Assembly: GCA_033283335.1 (NCBI GenBank) | Contig: JAWMQP010000007.1 | Span: 1 to 64,000 of the forward strand | Length of the DNA: 64,000 nucleotides | From: Pseudomaricurvus sp033283335 | Lineage (GTDB): Bacteria; Pseudomonadota; Gammaproteobacteria; Pseudomonadales; Cellvibrionaceae | Direction: 5' to 3' | In this document: positions 8,197 to 17,263 of the stretch, piece by piece | Layout of the letters: every line of letters starts with the position of its first letter | Numbering within the stretch: the first letter of the stretch is position 1 | Position numbers and translations under genes: made by a program | Notes under the pieces: model-generated | Told to the model about the DNA's origin: nothing | What the model saw: the letters and a program-made list of their open reading frames with translations, nothing else | Database searches by the model: none

Positions 8197-8302
8197 GTCA
8201 ACGGTGTGGTTTCCCTGCAGGGACCGTCAGCCGCATGGACGCGGCTGTCGAGCTATAGGGATATATTCACGCGTGTCCCGGAAGGGAAACCACACCGTTG
8301 AC
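8197..8302 (+). repeat. Structured palindromic repeat, copy 1 (between ureF and ureG)
   Basis: A 106-bp element. Perfect 20-bp outer arms (8197-8216, 8283-8302) continue after a 3-nt internal loop as a 5-bp stem (GGGAC 8220-8224, GTCCC 8275-8279). The ~50-nt core has hairpin 1, CAGCCGC/GCGGCTG (8228-8234, 8241-8247), and hairpin 2, TATA-GGGA-TATA (8254-8265). The core is shared with the element at 22927-23020; the outer arms are not. It holds no open frame. It could act as an intercistronic terminator or processing hairpin, or be a small mobile element. Confidence 0.9.
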
Positions 8303-8322
8303 GTTCTCAAAAAAATAAAAAA

Positions 8323-8994
8323 TCACGACCGGAACAAACGCGTATATTGCACTTCATGTCGCGCACTGGCGATGGCCAGTGCCGGCAAGCTCGCCCCCAG
8401 CTGGTCATCGTCCAACGACGCAGCCACGGCCATCGCCGACTCCACATGAGTTTGCAACTCACCCAGCAACTGCTGCGATTGAGTTTGCCCTAAAGGAATC
8501 AACTTGGTAGCCGCCGCCACCTGATTTTCCAACCACGACCAGGCATACCCCAGTTGCGCTGCCTCTAATGGTAATTGCCAGTGATGCGCCACCAGGGCAA
8601 ACGCCAGCACAAAACTGATATCGCCCTCAGTCGGCAACGGCAATGCAATGCCCAGCTTCGGCAACAATCGCAGCAAGGCCTCACCCATGGCGGTATCGGT
8701 CAGCCGCAACTCGCGGGTTTCCCGGCACGCCAGCGCCATGGCATTCCAGTAGGCCAACGCCTGGGGATCTTCAGCAGCGGCATAGGCGCGCTGGATAATG
8801 GGTAAATCCACTCGCGCCAGGGCATCGTGCATCTGCAACTCCAGCCAGTCACCGGCCGTATTCATAGACGTCACCCAGCCCTGCTCAACCGCAAACTCCA
8901 GCCCTTGGGAAAACGCGTAGCCACCCACCGGCAAACTGACACTGCTGAGCTGCATCAAGCGCAACAGGCTCGACTCAGTGGTGGTGATGGCCAT
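8323..8994 (-). CDS. ureF: Urease accessory protein UreF
   Basis: Helical urease maturation protein with the typical start LLRLMQLSSVSLPVGGYAFS and the conserved GLE segment. UreF bridges UreD-bound apo-urease and UreG and gates GTP-dependent nickel transfer. I chose ATG 8994 (223 residues); an upstream ATG at 9033 would add 13 residues lying deeper inside ureE. With this start the gene overlaps the His-codon tail of ureE by 20 bp, implying translational coupling. No anomalies were seen. Confidence 0.94.
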   Translation of the reverse strand: MAITTTESSLLRLMQLSSVSLPVGGYAFSQGLEFAVEQGWVTSMNTAGDWLELQMHDALARVDLPIIQRAYAAAEDPQALAYWNAMALACRETRELRLTDTAMGEALLRLLPKLGIALPLPTEGDISFVLAFALVAHHWQLPLEAAQLGYAWSWLENQVAAATKLIPLGQTQSQQLLGELQTHVESAMAVAASLDDDQLGASLPALAIASARHEVQYTRLFRS

Positions 8995-9433
8995 GACTGT
9001 AGGCACCTGACTCGGGGATAAACACAGCGTCACAATGGCTGACCGTCAGCCCCAGACCTTCCAGCATCGACTCCAACACGTGATCCGGGGTCATCTGCAA
9101 CCAGCGTTCACCCACCTGTAATTTTACATGGCGGTTACCCAGGTGATAACAGGCACGGCTGAAGGTGTGCCAATCGTCGCATTCAGCCCGGGTCACCTGC
9201 TCCACCTGCCCCTCCACTCGGAGTAACTGGCCACACTGACTTTTCAGAAACTCGCCCACCATCAGCGGCTTGCCGCGGTCCAAAAACACCCGCACTTCCA
9301 TACCTGCCGTTGACAGTACCCGCAAGCGGCCTTTATCCCGTTGCTCATGGGTTAAAATCACCGCATCGTCGGCTTTCAGTTCAGGCTGAAGGCCCAGACG
9401 TTCATACACATCCAAAGACGGTCTCACACTCAT
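8975..9433 (-). CDS. ureE: Urease nickel metallochaperone UreE
   Basis: 152 residues with an N-terminal peptide-binding domain and a C-terminal ferredoxin-like metal-binding domain (HLGNRHVKLQVGE region, conserved histidine in TPDHVLESMLEGLG). The C-terminus ends HGHHHH, a short His tail adding nickel sites. UreE carries nickel to UreG for urease activation. The gene lies 23 bp after ureC, and its last 20 bp double as the start of ureF: the His-tail codons are also read in another frame as the UreF N-terminus. Confidence 0.95.
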   Translation of the reverse strand: MSVRPSLDVYERLGLQPELKADDAVILTHEQRDKGRLRVLSTAGMEVRVFLDRGKPLMVGEFLKSQCGQLLRVEGQVEQVTRAECDDWHTFSRACYHLGNRHVKLQVGERWLQMTPDHVLESMLEGLGLTVSHCDAVFIPESGAYSHGHHHH

Positions 9434-9456
9434 ACTGCTTACTCTACTAACTCGAC

Positions 9457-11178
9457 TTAAAATAACGTGTAACGTTGAGCCAGCGGCAACTCGGTCGCCG
9501 GCTCACAGGTCAACAGCTGACCATCGGCCCGCACTTCATAGGTTTGCGGGTCCACCTGGATATCCGGTAGCCAGGTATTGAGCAGCATGTCATCTTTGCT
9601 GAGCTTGCGCGTATTGCGACACGCCAGCAACCCACGCTGCAAACCCAGAGCTTCGCCCACCTGGCCATCCAGTGCCGCCTGCGAGACAAAGGTGAAAGAG
9701 GTCTTCGCCGCGGCCAACCCCAACGCGCCGAACATGGGGCGATAGTGCACCGGTTGCGGGGTGGGAATCGACGCATTGGCATCGCCCATGGGTGCAGCCG
9801 CTATCATGCCGCCCTTGATGATCAGCGCTGGCTTGATGCCAAAAAACGCCGGTTTCCACAGCACCAGGTCGGCCAGCTTGCCCACCTCCACCGAGCCCAC
9901 TTCATGACCAATGCCGTGGGTGATGGCCGGGTTGATGGTGTATTTGGCCACATAACGACGGGCGCGGAAGTTGTCGTGGGTGCCGCGTTCATCGGCACTG
10001 CCGGCGTCTTCGGCCAGCGGCCCGCGCTGCACTTTCATTTTGTGCGCCGTCTGCCAGGTGCGGGTGATCACCTCACCCACCCGGCCCATGGCCTGGGAAT
10101 CGGAGGAAATCATGCTGAACGCCCCCAGGTCATGAAGGATATCTTCCGCGGCAATGGTTTCCTTGCGAATGCGGGAGTCGGCAAAGGCCACGTCTTCCGG
10201 AATACTGGCGTCCAGATGGTGACATACCATCAACATGTCCAGATGCTCGTCAATGGTATTGATGGTATAGGGCCGGGTCGGATTGGTGGACGACGGCAGC
10301 ACATTGGGCGAGGCACAGGCCTTGATGATATCCGGCGCATGGCCACCACCCGCGCCTTCGGTGTGGTAAGTGTGGATCACCCGCCCCTTGAATGCGCCCA
10401 GGGTATCGTCCACAAAGCCGGATTCGTTGAGGGTGTCGGTGTGAATCGCCACCTGCACATCGTACTGATCAGCCACCGTCAGGCAGGTATCAATGGAGGC
10501 CGGCGTAGTCCCCCAGTCCTCGTGCAGTTTTAAGCCGCACGCACCGGCGTTCAACTGCTCTTCCAGCGCCTGCGGCAAGCTGGCGTTGCCCTTGCCGAGA
10601 AAACCAAAGTTCATCGGCAGCGTATCGGTGGCCTGCAACATCTTGCCAATGTTCCAAGGACCCGGCGTGCAGGTGGTGGCGTTGGTGCCGGTGGCCGGCC
10701 CGGTGCCACCACCGATCATGGTAGTCACACCGGACATCAACGCCTCGTCCACCTGCTGCGGACAGATAAAGTGAATGTGCGCATCAATGGCACCGGCGGT
10801 CAGAATGGAACCTTCACCGGCGATCACTTCGGTGCCCGGACCGATGACAATGTCCACCTTATCCTGAATGTCCGGGTTACCGGCTTTGCCAATCGCCACG
10901 ATGCGGCCGCTATTAATGCCGACATCGGCCTTAACAATGCCCCAGTGATCCAGAATCAGGGCGTTGGTGATCACCAGGTCCACGGTGTCGGCGCAGGAGC
11001 GCTGACTCTGCCCCATGCCATCGCGAATTACTTTGCCACCACCAAACTTCACCTCGTCGCCATAACTGGTAAAGTCTTTTTCCACTTCAATCCAAAGTTC
11101 GGTGTCCCCCAGGCGGACGCGATCGCCGACGGTGGGTCCGAACATATGAGCGTAACTGTGTCGATCCATAGTCGCCAT
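9457..11178 (-). CDS. ureC: Urease alpha subunit UreC (catalytic)
   Basis: 573-residue catalytic subunit that hydrolyses urea to ammonia and carbamate in the cytoplasm. All dinickel-site residues are visible: H134 and H136 (AHIH), the lysine that becomes carbamylated K217 (GLKLHEDWG), H246, H272 and D360 (SSDSQAMG). The flap histidine H320 is in MVCHHL. Length is normal for bacteria with separate A, B and C subunits. ATG 11178 is 4 bp from the ureB stop with a G-run upstream; a second in-frame ATG nine bases later (MDRHSYAHMFG) fits the family start equally well. Confidence 0.98.
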   Translation of the reverse strand: MATMDRHSYAHMFGPTVGDRVRLGDTELWIEVEKDFTSYGDEVKFGGGKVIRDGMGQSQRSCADTVDLVITNALILDHWGIVKADVGINSGRIVAIGKAGNPDIQDKVDIVIGPGTEVIAGEGSILTAGAIDAHIHFICPQQVDEALMSGVTTMIGGGTGPATGTNATTCTPGPWNIGKMLQATDTLPMNFGFLGKGNASLPQALEEQLNAGACGLKLHEDWGTTPASIDTCLTVADQYDVQVAIHTDTLNESGFVDDTLGAFKGRVIHTYHTEGAGGGHAPDIIKACASPNVLPSSTNPTRPYTINTIDEHLDMLMVCHHLDASIPEDVAFADSRIRKETIAAEDILHDLGAFSMISSDSQAMGRVGEVITRTWQTAHKMKVQRGPLAEDAGSADERGTHDNFRARRYVAKYTINPAITHGIGHEVGSVEVGKLADLVLWKPAFFGIKPALIIKGGMIAAAPMGDANASIPTPQPVHYRPMFGALGLAAAKTSFTFVSQAALDGQVGEALGLQRGLLACRNTRKLSKDDMLLNTWLPDIQVDPQTYEVRADGQLLTCEPATELPLAQRYTLF

Positions 11179-11181
11179 GTC

Positions 11182-11508
11182 TTAATTCCCCCCGGAAGTG
11201 GTGGGCAAATCTCCCATCACCTCACCGCGAAAGCCGTAAATTTTTTTGTCACCGGCGTAGGCCACCAGCTCCACTTCCCGCCCCTGGCCCGGTTCAAACC
11301 GCACCGCCGTGCCGGAAGCGATGTTCAGGTGAAAGCCAAGAGCCTGCTGGCGATCAAAGCGCAAGGCGGGATTGACTTCATAAAAGTGGTAGTGGGAGCC
11401 GATTTGCACCGGTCGGTCGCCGGTATTTTCCACCCGCAGAGTGCGGGTCTCACGACCGACGTTGAGGGCAATATCCCCTTTGGCGGTTTGGATTTCTCCG
11501 GGTCGCAT
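11182..11508 (-). CDS. ureB: Urease beta subunit UreB
   Basis: 108 residues, the normal size for UreB. It starts MRPGEI and contains the family segments ENTGDRPVQIGSHYHF and GFHLNIASGTAVRFEPG. It is a structural subunit of the (UreABC)3 holoenzyme. It lies between ureA (41 bp upstream) and ureC (3 bp downstream) on the same transcript. Confidence 0.97.
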   Translation of the reverse strand: MRPGEIQTAKGDIALNVGRETRTLRVENTGDRPVQIGSHYHFYEVNPALRFDRQQALGFHLNIASGTAVRFEPGQGREVELVAYAGDKKIYGFRGEVMGDLPTTSGGN

Positions 11509-11549
11509 AATGCCTCCAGCCTAACTATTTATAATTGGTTCAAGACTGC

Positions 11550-11852
11550 TCAGTTAATGGGTTCGTGCACGGTCACCAGCTTGGTGCCGTCGGGAAAGGT
11601 GGCTTCCACCTGCACTTCATGGATCATATCCGCCACCCCGTCCATCACCTGATCGGCGCGCAGAATCTGTTTGCCATCGCTCATCAGCTCGGCCACAGTT
11701 TTACCGTCGCGGGCACCTTCCATAATTTCCATGGTGATCAGCGCCACCGCCTCCGGGTAGTTTAATTTCAACCCTCGGGCGAGCCGTCGCTCAGCCAGCA
11801 ACGCGGCGGTAAACACCAGTAATTTGTCTTTTTCTCTCGGCAACAATTCCAT
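11550..11852 (-). CDS. ureA: Urease gamma subunit UreA
   Basis: 100 residues, full length, with typical MELLPREKDKLLVFTAALLA start, LNYPEAVALI and the DGVADMIHEVQVEATFPDGT segment. It is the small structural subunit of urease. It follows ureD by 16 bp, giving the common order D-A-B-C. Confidence 0.97.
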   Translation of the reverse strand: MELLPREKDKLLVFTAALLAERRLARGLKLNYPEAVALITMEIMEGARDGKTVAELMSDGKQILRADQVMDGVADMIHEVQVEATFPDGTKLVTVHEPIN

Positions 11853-11868
11853 GCTTTAATCCATCACT

Positions 11869-12804
11869 TCAGGTTAACCAGATACGCGGGGCACAGGCCG
11901 GCCGTTGCATCAGATGCGGACGCAGGCACTGCCACCAGTGTTCAAATAACTTTCGGCCCTGTTCCGAACAAGTGCCGAGAAAACGGCCTACAATAAAATC
12001 TCCCACCAAACTGATACCGGCCAGAGCATTGACATGCGTTTGTCGATTTTCCTCAGCGATCCAGTCCGACAGGGATTCGCTCATAGTGACAAAAGGCCCC
12101 GCCACAAACACACCGTTAATGGGCAGTGATTGCATGCCCACTTTCGCGGCAAACAGTCGCCGCGAGCGTTCATCCAGGCACAACTGCTCCACCAATGCGG
12201 GCTTGCCCTGTTGCATGACTACCAGACGCTGCCTGACTTCGGCCTGCTGGGCATCAAGGTCACAGGCCGGCAGTCCCAATGACGTCACTTCCCAGCCAAT
12301 AAAACGGGCTTGCGCGGACAGCTCAACATGGGTTTCCAACTGTGTACGGGCATTGGGGTAGATAATGGTTTCCAGCGGCAACCATTCAAGAGAGGCACCC
12401 TCACCTACCTCAAAGTATTGTCGTTGATACTGCCAGGCACGATCGACTCGAGCCCGGTAGACACGACCCGCACCGGGGGTGGTCAACAAGGCCTGGGTAT
12501 GGCTACCCAGCTCTACGGATATCTGCAGATGGTCTCCAGATACCAGTCCACCCGGGGGGTGTAACAGATACAAGTGGGCCAACTCGGGACCCTCCGGATA
12601 AAACGGCTTCTGCACATATAAGGGGCCCTGGTGTCGGTTCTCCACCAGGCGGGTACCCCGGGGGCCCGCTTGCAAGCGTAAATTCAAACGCGCCTGCCAG
12701 CGGGATGGCTCGATCGATTCAATGTCGGCCAAGCGGTCTTCAGGCAACGACGTTTGGGGTAATAATTTTTCGGGCAATGCTTTTTCGGGTAATACGTTAT
12801 TCAC
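11869..12804 (-). CDS. ureD: Urease accessory protein UreD
   Basis: 311 residues. UreD is the scaffold that binds apo-urease and routes nickel from UreG. Family segments include LHPPGGLVSGD, LTTPGAGRVYR and the long beta-rich core. The only plausible start is a GTG at 12804 with a poor ribosome-binding site. Directly after MNNV come four 5-residue units (LPEKA, LPEKL, LPQTS, LPEDR) encoded by a 15-bp tandem repeat at 12792-12733, an odd tail ahead of the conserved domain, which begins around residue 35 (RWQARLNLR). The true start could lie elsewhere, but no better codon is visible. Confidence 0.92.
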   Translation of the reverse strand: MNNVLPEKALPEKLLPQTSLPEDRLADIESIEPSRWQARLNLRLQAGPRGTRLVENRHQGPLYVQKPFYPEGPELAHLYLLHPPGGLVSGDHLQISVELGSHTQALLTTPGAGRVYRARVDRAWQYQRQYFEVGEGASLEWLPLETIIYPNARTQLETHVELSAQARFIGWEVTSLGLPACDLDAQQAEVRQRLVVMQQGKPALVEQLCLDERSRRLFAAKVGMQSLPINGVFVAGPFVTMSESLSDWIAEENRQTHVNALAGISLVGDFIVGRFLGTCSEQGRKLFEHWWQCLRPHLMQRPACAPRIWLT

Positions 12805-12860
12805 ACGAACTCACAACTATCGTCACCAATACTCATTATCTCGGTCTCAACCACTCACGC

Positions 12861-13556
12861 TTATACCGCCAGGTGCTGCTTGATTAAGTCGTCATTGAGA
12901 TTCGCCATCTTATCGGCAGCCACCACCCGACCACGCTCCATCAAACGGAACTCTTCGCCCACCCGACGGGCAAAACCCAATTTTTGTTCGACCAGGATAA
13001 CGGTCAGGTTTTCCTCCCGATTAAGCTTTAAAATCACATCGCCTATTTGTTGCACAATATTGGGCTGAATGCCTTCATTGGGCTCATCCAGAATCAACAC
13101 CTTCGGCTCAATCACCAGCGCGCGGCCAATAGCCAACTGCTGCTGTTGCCCACCGGACAGATCACCGCCCAGTCGATGTTTCATATCCTTCAACACCGGG
13201 AACAGTTCATAAATTTTATCCGGTATCTGTCGATCACCTGGTTTGCGACAGGGTAACCCGGTGCGCAAGTTTTCCTCCACCGTCAGTAACGGGAAGATAT
13301 CACGCCCCTGCGGCACATAACCGATGCCCATATGAGCGCGGGCTTCCGCCGGTTTGCGGTGAATCGGTGTACCATCAAACAGGATTTCACCGTGGGATAT
13401 CGGCAACAGCCCCATCAGCGCTTTTAACAGGGTGGTTTTGCCCACGCCGTTGCGTCCCATAATACAGGTGCAGGAACCGGGTTCAATATGCAAATCCAAA
13501 TCCCATAAAATTTGCGTGCCACCATACTGCTGGCTGACCTGATTAATGGCAATCAT
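12861..13556 (-). CDS. urtE: Urea ABC transporter ATP-binding protein UrtE
   Basis: 231-residue LivF-type ATPase. Walker A is GRNGVGKTTLLK, the signature LSGGQQQQLAIGRAL and Walker B VLILDEPNEGIQPN; the last segment is characteristic of UrtE. It powers urea import with UrtD at the cytoplasmic face. Its start overlaps the end of urtD (ATGA, 13553-13556). It is the last gene of the transporter block, 57 bp before ureD. Confidence 0.95.
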   Translation of the reverse strand: MIAINQVSQQYGGTQILWDLDLHIEPGSCTCIMGRNGVGKTTLLKALMGLLPISHGEILFDGTPIHRKPAEARAHMGIGYVPQGRDIFPLLTVEENLRTGLPCRKPGDRQIPDKIYELFPVLKDMKHRLGGDLSGGQQQQLAIGRALVIEPKVLILDEPNEGIQPNIVQQIGDVILKLNREENLTVILVEQKLGFARRVGEEFRLMERGRVVAADKMANLNDDLIKQHLAV

Positions 13557-14386
13557 GCCTCTTCCCCCAGATACACTTCAATGACATCGCGATTATTCTG
13601 TACTTCGTCCATAGTGCCCTCCGCCAGCACGCTGCCTTGATGCAACACCGTCACCTGGCGGGCAATACTGCGGACAAACTCCATGTCATGTTCAACCACC
13701 ACCACCGTTCGCTCACCGGCCAGGGATGTCAGCAGTTCGGCAGTGCGTTCGGTTTCTTCAGCGGTCATACCCGCCACCGGTTCATCAATCAATAATAGCC
13801 TTGGATCGGAAGCCAACAACATACCGATTTCCAGCCACTGCTTCTGGCCGTGCGACAGTGCGCCAGCCAGCATAAAGCGTTGCTCACTCAAACCGATGAG
13901 CGACAAAATGCTGTCAATGCGATCAAGATCAGCACTGTTGAGCTTGGCTCGCAAGGTGTACCAAATGCCTTTGTTGGCTTTCAGCGATAACTCCAGATTG
14001 TCAAACACCGTGTGCGCCTCAAACACGGTGGGCTTCTGAAACTTGCGGCCGATGCCCAACTGGGCAATCTCCGGCTCAGAGTGGTTGAGCAGGTTAATGG
14101 TTTGACCAAAATAAACACTGCCCTGATCGCAGGCGGTCTTGCCGGTGATCACATCCATCAATGTGGTTTTGCCCGCGCCATTGGCACCAATCAAACACCG
14201 AAGTTCACCATCGCGAATGTATAAATTGAGGTTGTTCAGCGCTTTAAAGCCATCAAAACTGACGCTCAGGCCCTCGACGTACAGAATCATCTGATGGGTC
14301 ACGTCCACCGGCGCGCTGTCGATTTGCAAAAATGGCCATACCTGATCCCGTCGCCATAGCTCGCGGGCATCTTCCAACATGGTCAT
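13553..14386 (-). CDS. urtD: Urea ABC transporter ATP-binding protein UrtD
   Basis: 277-residue LivG-type ATPase. Walker A is GANGAGKTTLMD, signature LSHGQKQWLEIGMLL (typical of UrtD), Walker B LLLIDEPVAGMT, and the switch histidine is in VVVVEHDMEFVRSIA. An ~35-residue N-terminal extension precedes the ATPase fold. It overlaps urtC by 4 bp (ATGA) and urtE likewise, indicating tight translational coupling. Confidence 0.95.
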   Translation of the reverse strand: MTMLEDARELWRRDQVWPFLQIDSAPVDVTHQMILYVEGLSVSFDGFKALNNLNLYIRDGELRCLIGANGAGKTTLMDVITGKTACDQGSVYFGQTINLLNHSEPEIAQLGIGRKFQKPTVFEAHTVFDNLELSLKANKGIWYTLRAKLNSADLDRIDSILSLIGLSEQRFMLAGALSHGQKQWLEIGMLLASDPRLLLIDEPVAGMTAEETERTAELLTSLAGERTVVVVEHDMEFVRSIARQVTVLHQGSVLAEGTMDEVQNNRDVIEVYLGEEA

Positions 14387-15501
14387 GACGCTACTCCCTC
14401 TGCTGGTGTCTCTGATCTGGTGAAACGCTGCTCTATAAACCCGGCAATCCCCTTAGGCAAAAAGACAGTCACCAACACAAACAACGCCCCCAGGGCAAAC
14501 AACCAGCCTTCGGGCATGATGGCGGTAAACCGGGTTTTGGCGTAGTTGACCAACAGCGCCCCGATGATGGCGCCGTACAAAGTGCCACGCCCGCCCAATG
14601 CCACCCACACCACCACTTCAATGGAATTGATCGGCGAAAACTCACCCGGATTGATAATGCCGACTTGCGGCACGTACAAGATGCCGGCCATGGCGGCCAA
14701 CAGTGCCGAAAAAACAAACAACCAGACTTTGAAGTTTTCCGTGCGATAACCGAGAAAACGAGCGCGGGCCTCACCATCACGGATAGCCACAATGACCCGC
14801 CCCATGCGCGATTGCATAATGTACTGACTGGCCAGATAAGCGACAGCCAGCAGCGTGGCGGTAATGGCAAACAGTGCCACCCTGACTCGATCCGACTGCA
14901 GATCAAAGCCCAGAATATCCTTGAAATCGGTCAGGCCATTGTTGCCACCAAACCCCATTTCATTGCGGAAAAATGCCAGCATCAAGGCGTAAGTCATGGC
15001 CTGGGTCATGATCGACAAGTACACACCGGTCACCCGTGAGCGAAACGCCAACCAGCCAAACACGAACGCCAGTAAGCCAGGTACAAACAACGCCATCAAC
15101 ATGGCAAACCAGAAATGATCCATACCCAGCCAGTACCAGGGTAGGGATTCCCAGTTTAGGAAGACCATAAAATCCGGTAATTCCGGGTTGCCGTACACAC
15201 CCCGGTCACCGATCTGCCGCATCAGGTACATACCCATGCCATAACCGCCCAGGGCAAAAAATGCGGCATGCCCCAGGCTGAGTACACCGCAGTAGCCCCA
15301 GACAATATCCACCGCCAGCGCCAGCATGGCGTAACACAGATATTTACCCAACAGGGTTATGGTATAGGTGCTGACATAGAACACCGATTCGGGTGACACC
15401 CAAAGATTGGCTACGGACGCCAGCAGGGTGACGGTAAACAATAACCCCACCACCCAGGCGGTCGCTCGCGTGCTGAACAAAAACGGCAAACGCTTCATCA
15501 T
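14383..15501 (-). CDS. urtC: Urea ABC transporter permease UrtC
   Basis: 372-residue LivM-type permease with about 10 hydrophobic segments. Family features include WGYCGVLSLGHAAFFALGGYGM and the coupling-loop region AIRDGEARARFLGYRTENFK. It forms the inner-membrane channel with UrtB. Both ends overlap their neighbours by 4 bp. Length and composition are normal. Confidence 0.95.
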   Translation of the reverse strand: MMKRLPFLFSTRATAWVVGLLFTVTLLASVANLWVSPESVFYVSTYTITLLGKYLCYAMLALAVDIVWGYCGVLSLGHAAFFALGGYGMGMYLMRQIGDRGVYGNPELPDFMVFLNWESLPWYWLGMDHFWFAMLMALFVPGLLAFVFGWLAFRSRVTGVYLSIMTQAMTYALMLAFFRNEMGFGGNNGLTDFKDILGFDLQSDRVRVALFAITATLLAVAYLASQYIMQSRMGRVIVAIRDGEARARFLGYRTENFKVWLFVFSALLAAMAGILYVPQVGIINPGEFSPINSIEVVVWVALGGRGTLYGAIIGALLVNYAKTRFTAIMPEGWLFALGALFVLVTVFLPKGIAGFIEQRFTRSETPAEGVAS

Positions 15502-17171
15502 TCGGCCGCCCTCCCTTTTTGCGGAAACAATCCTTTTGGTCGCTTCTGGATAAACAGAATGATGAACAACAGAATCACAATGTTGGCCAGCACCGCCCCG
15601 GTCACCGGCTCGAGAAATTTATTCGCCACCCCGAGAGAGAAAGCCCCCACCAGCGTCCCCAGTAAATTACCGACACCACCAAACACCACCACCATAAACG
15701 AATCGATAATGTAAGACTGGCCCAGGTTCGGTCCAACGTTGGTCAGCTGGCTTAACGCCACACCGGCGACACCGGCAATGCCCGACCCCAGACCAAACGT
15801 CATGGAATCCACTCGATCGGTATTAATCCCCATGGACTTGGCCATATTGCGATTTTGCGACACCGCCCGGACGTTGAGACCAAGCGAGGTTTTTTTCATA
15901 ATCAGGATCAACGCCACAAACACCATCAGTGAAAACAACAGGATCGACAACCGATTGTAGGTCAGGGAAAAGACGGGATTGATGGCAATGGAACCGCTCA
16001 ACCACTCGGGGGTGGATACCTGACGGTTCAAGGGAGAAAACACGGTTCGCACCAGTTGTTGCAGCACCAGACTGATACCAAACGTGGCCAGCAGGGTTTC
16101 CAGTGGACGTCCATGCAGAAACCGTATCACCGAACGCTCAATCAGCACACCAACGCTGCCGGACACCAGAAATGCGGCCGGTATGGCGATAAGAATGCTC
16201 CATTCCATTGAGTTGGGCATCAACAGTTGCACCACATAGGTGGTGTAGGCACCCAACATAATCATTTCACCGTGCGCCATATTGATCACACCCATCACCC
16301 CAAAGGTGATGGCCAGACCGATGGCGGCCAACAACAACACCGACCCCAGACTCAGGCCAAAAAACAACGTCTCCATAAAGCCGTAGAAGCGGATACTGCC
16401 GTCGATGTCTTGCAGTGCTTTCGCTGCTGCCGCTCGCACCGCAGCATCCGTTTCCACAAACTCGCCGTCCTGCTTTTCCAACAAGCTGGCCAGACTGTTG
16501 CGCACCGGTGCTTCCAGGCGTCCTGACAGTGACTGTACCGCTGCCACCCGGGCATTGCTGTCAGGGGAAGATTGCAGCGTATGCACAGCCAAACCGGCCT
16601 CGAGTAATTCTCGGATGGAGGCCACGCTCTCCTGCTGCTGCGCCGTTTGCAACAGCGCTACCGTCTCAGCTGATAGGTCGTCCAACATGGTTTCTGCGGC
16701 CTGGCGACGCTCACCCGGCTCACCATGCAACAGTTGGATACGGGCAATGCTGTTTCGCAACTGTTTGCGCAAACGATTGTTGACCCGCACTTTTTTCAGG
16801 CTCTTGAGCTCTACCGTGGCACTGGAAGATCCTTGCAGTATCGCCTCAGCAAGCTCCTGACCCTGTGAATTTTTATACGATCGATACAGCATGTCACTGT
16901 CATCATCGAAATACAGATTGCCCTCAAGCAGCGATTCGTAAACCGGCAGAATTTCTCGGCCAGCGGTTTGATCCAGCTGTTCGATCAACTTTGCCTTTTG
17001 CCGGTAGTTGGCTTGAGACAACTCCACCAACAATGTACGAACCTGCATCGACACATCAATAGGAACGTCCGGCTCCACAGCCAGGGCCTGCTCTTGAGCT
17101 GTGGCAGCTGAGACCCACACACAGGCCGCTAACAGCACCATGCCCCAATAGGTGACAATTTGTTTTAACAT
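15498..17171 (-). CDS. urtB: Urea ABC transporter permease UrtB, long form
   Basis: 557 residues. The C-terminal ~295 residues (from about 262, FGLSLGSVLLLAAIGLAITF) are a LivH-type permease with NMAHGEMIMLGAYTTY and the EAA-like AVSQNRNMAKSMGIN loop. The first ~25 residues are a signal peptide, followed by a ~230-residue helical, HEAT-like periplasmic region. This extension is known in many proteobacterial UrtBs; its role is unclear. Start ATG 17171 follows a terminator-like hairpin after urtA, so expression of this gene may be lower than that of the binding protein. Confidence 0.95.
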   Translation of the reverse strand: MLKQIVTYWGMVLLAACVWVSAATAQEQALAVEPDVPIDVSMQVRTLLVELSQANYRQKAKLIEQLDQTAGREILPVYESLLEGNLYFDDDSDMLYRSYKNSQGQELAEAILQGSSSATVELKSLKKVRVNNRLRKQLRNSIARIQLLHGEPGERRQAAETMLDDLSAETVALLQTAQQQESVASIRELLEAGLAVHTLQSSPDSNARVAAVQSLSGRLEAPVRNSLASLLEKQDGEFVETDAAVRAAAAKALQDIDGSIRFYGFMETLFFGLSLGSVLLLAAIGLAITFGVMGVINMAHGEMIMLGAYTTYVVQLLMPNSMEWSILIAIPAAFLVSGSVGVLIERSVIRFLHGRPLETLLATFGISLVLQQLVRTVFSPLNRQVSTPEWLSGSIAINPVFSLTYNRLSILLFSLMVFVALILIMKKTSLGLNVRAVSQNRNMAKSMGINTDRVDSMTFGLGSGIAGVAGVALSQLTNVGPNLGQSYIIDSFMVVVFGGVGNLLGTLVGAFSLGVANKFLEPVTGAVLANIVILLFIILFIQKRPKGLFPQKGRAAE

Positions 17172-17263
17172 TGTTGAGCTCCACTGTCTCTACAGACTTG
17201 GCCTTTCATTGCCAGCATTGCTGGCCACCACGATGCAAACCATTTTGGGCTCCCCGCTCACAA

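Noticed and set aside
8197..8302. Structured repeat as an insertion-sequence remnant or integration site
   Set aside because: There is no transposase fragment, and the outer arms differ between copies, unlike terminal repeats of a single IS or MITE family.
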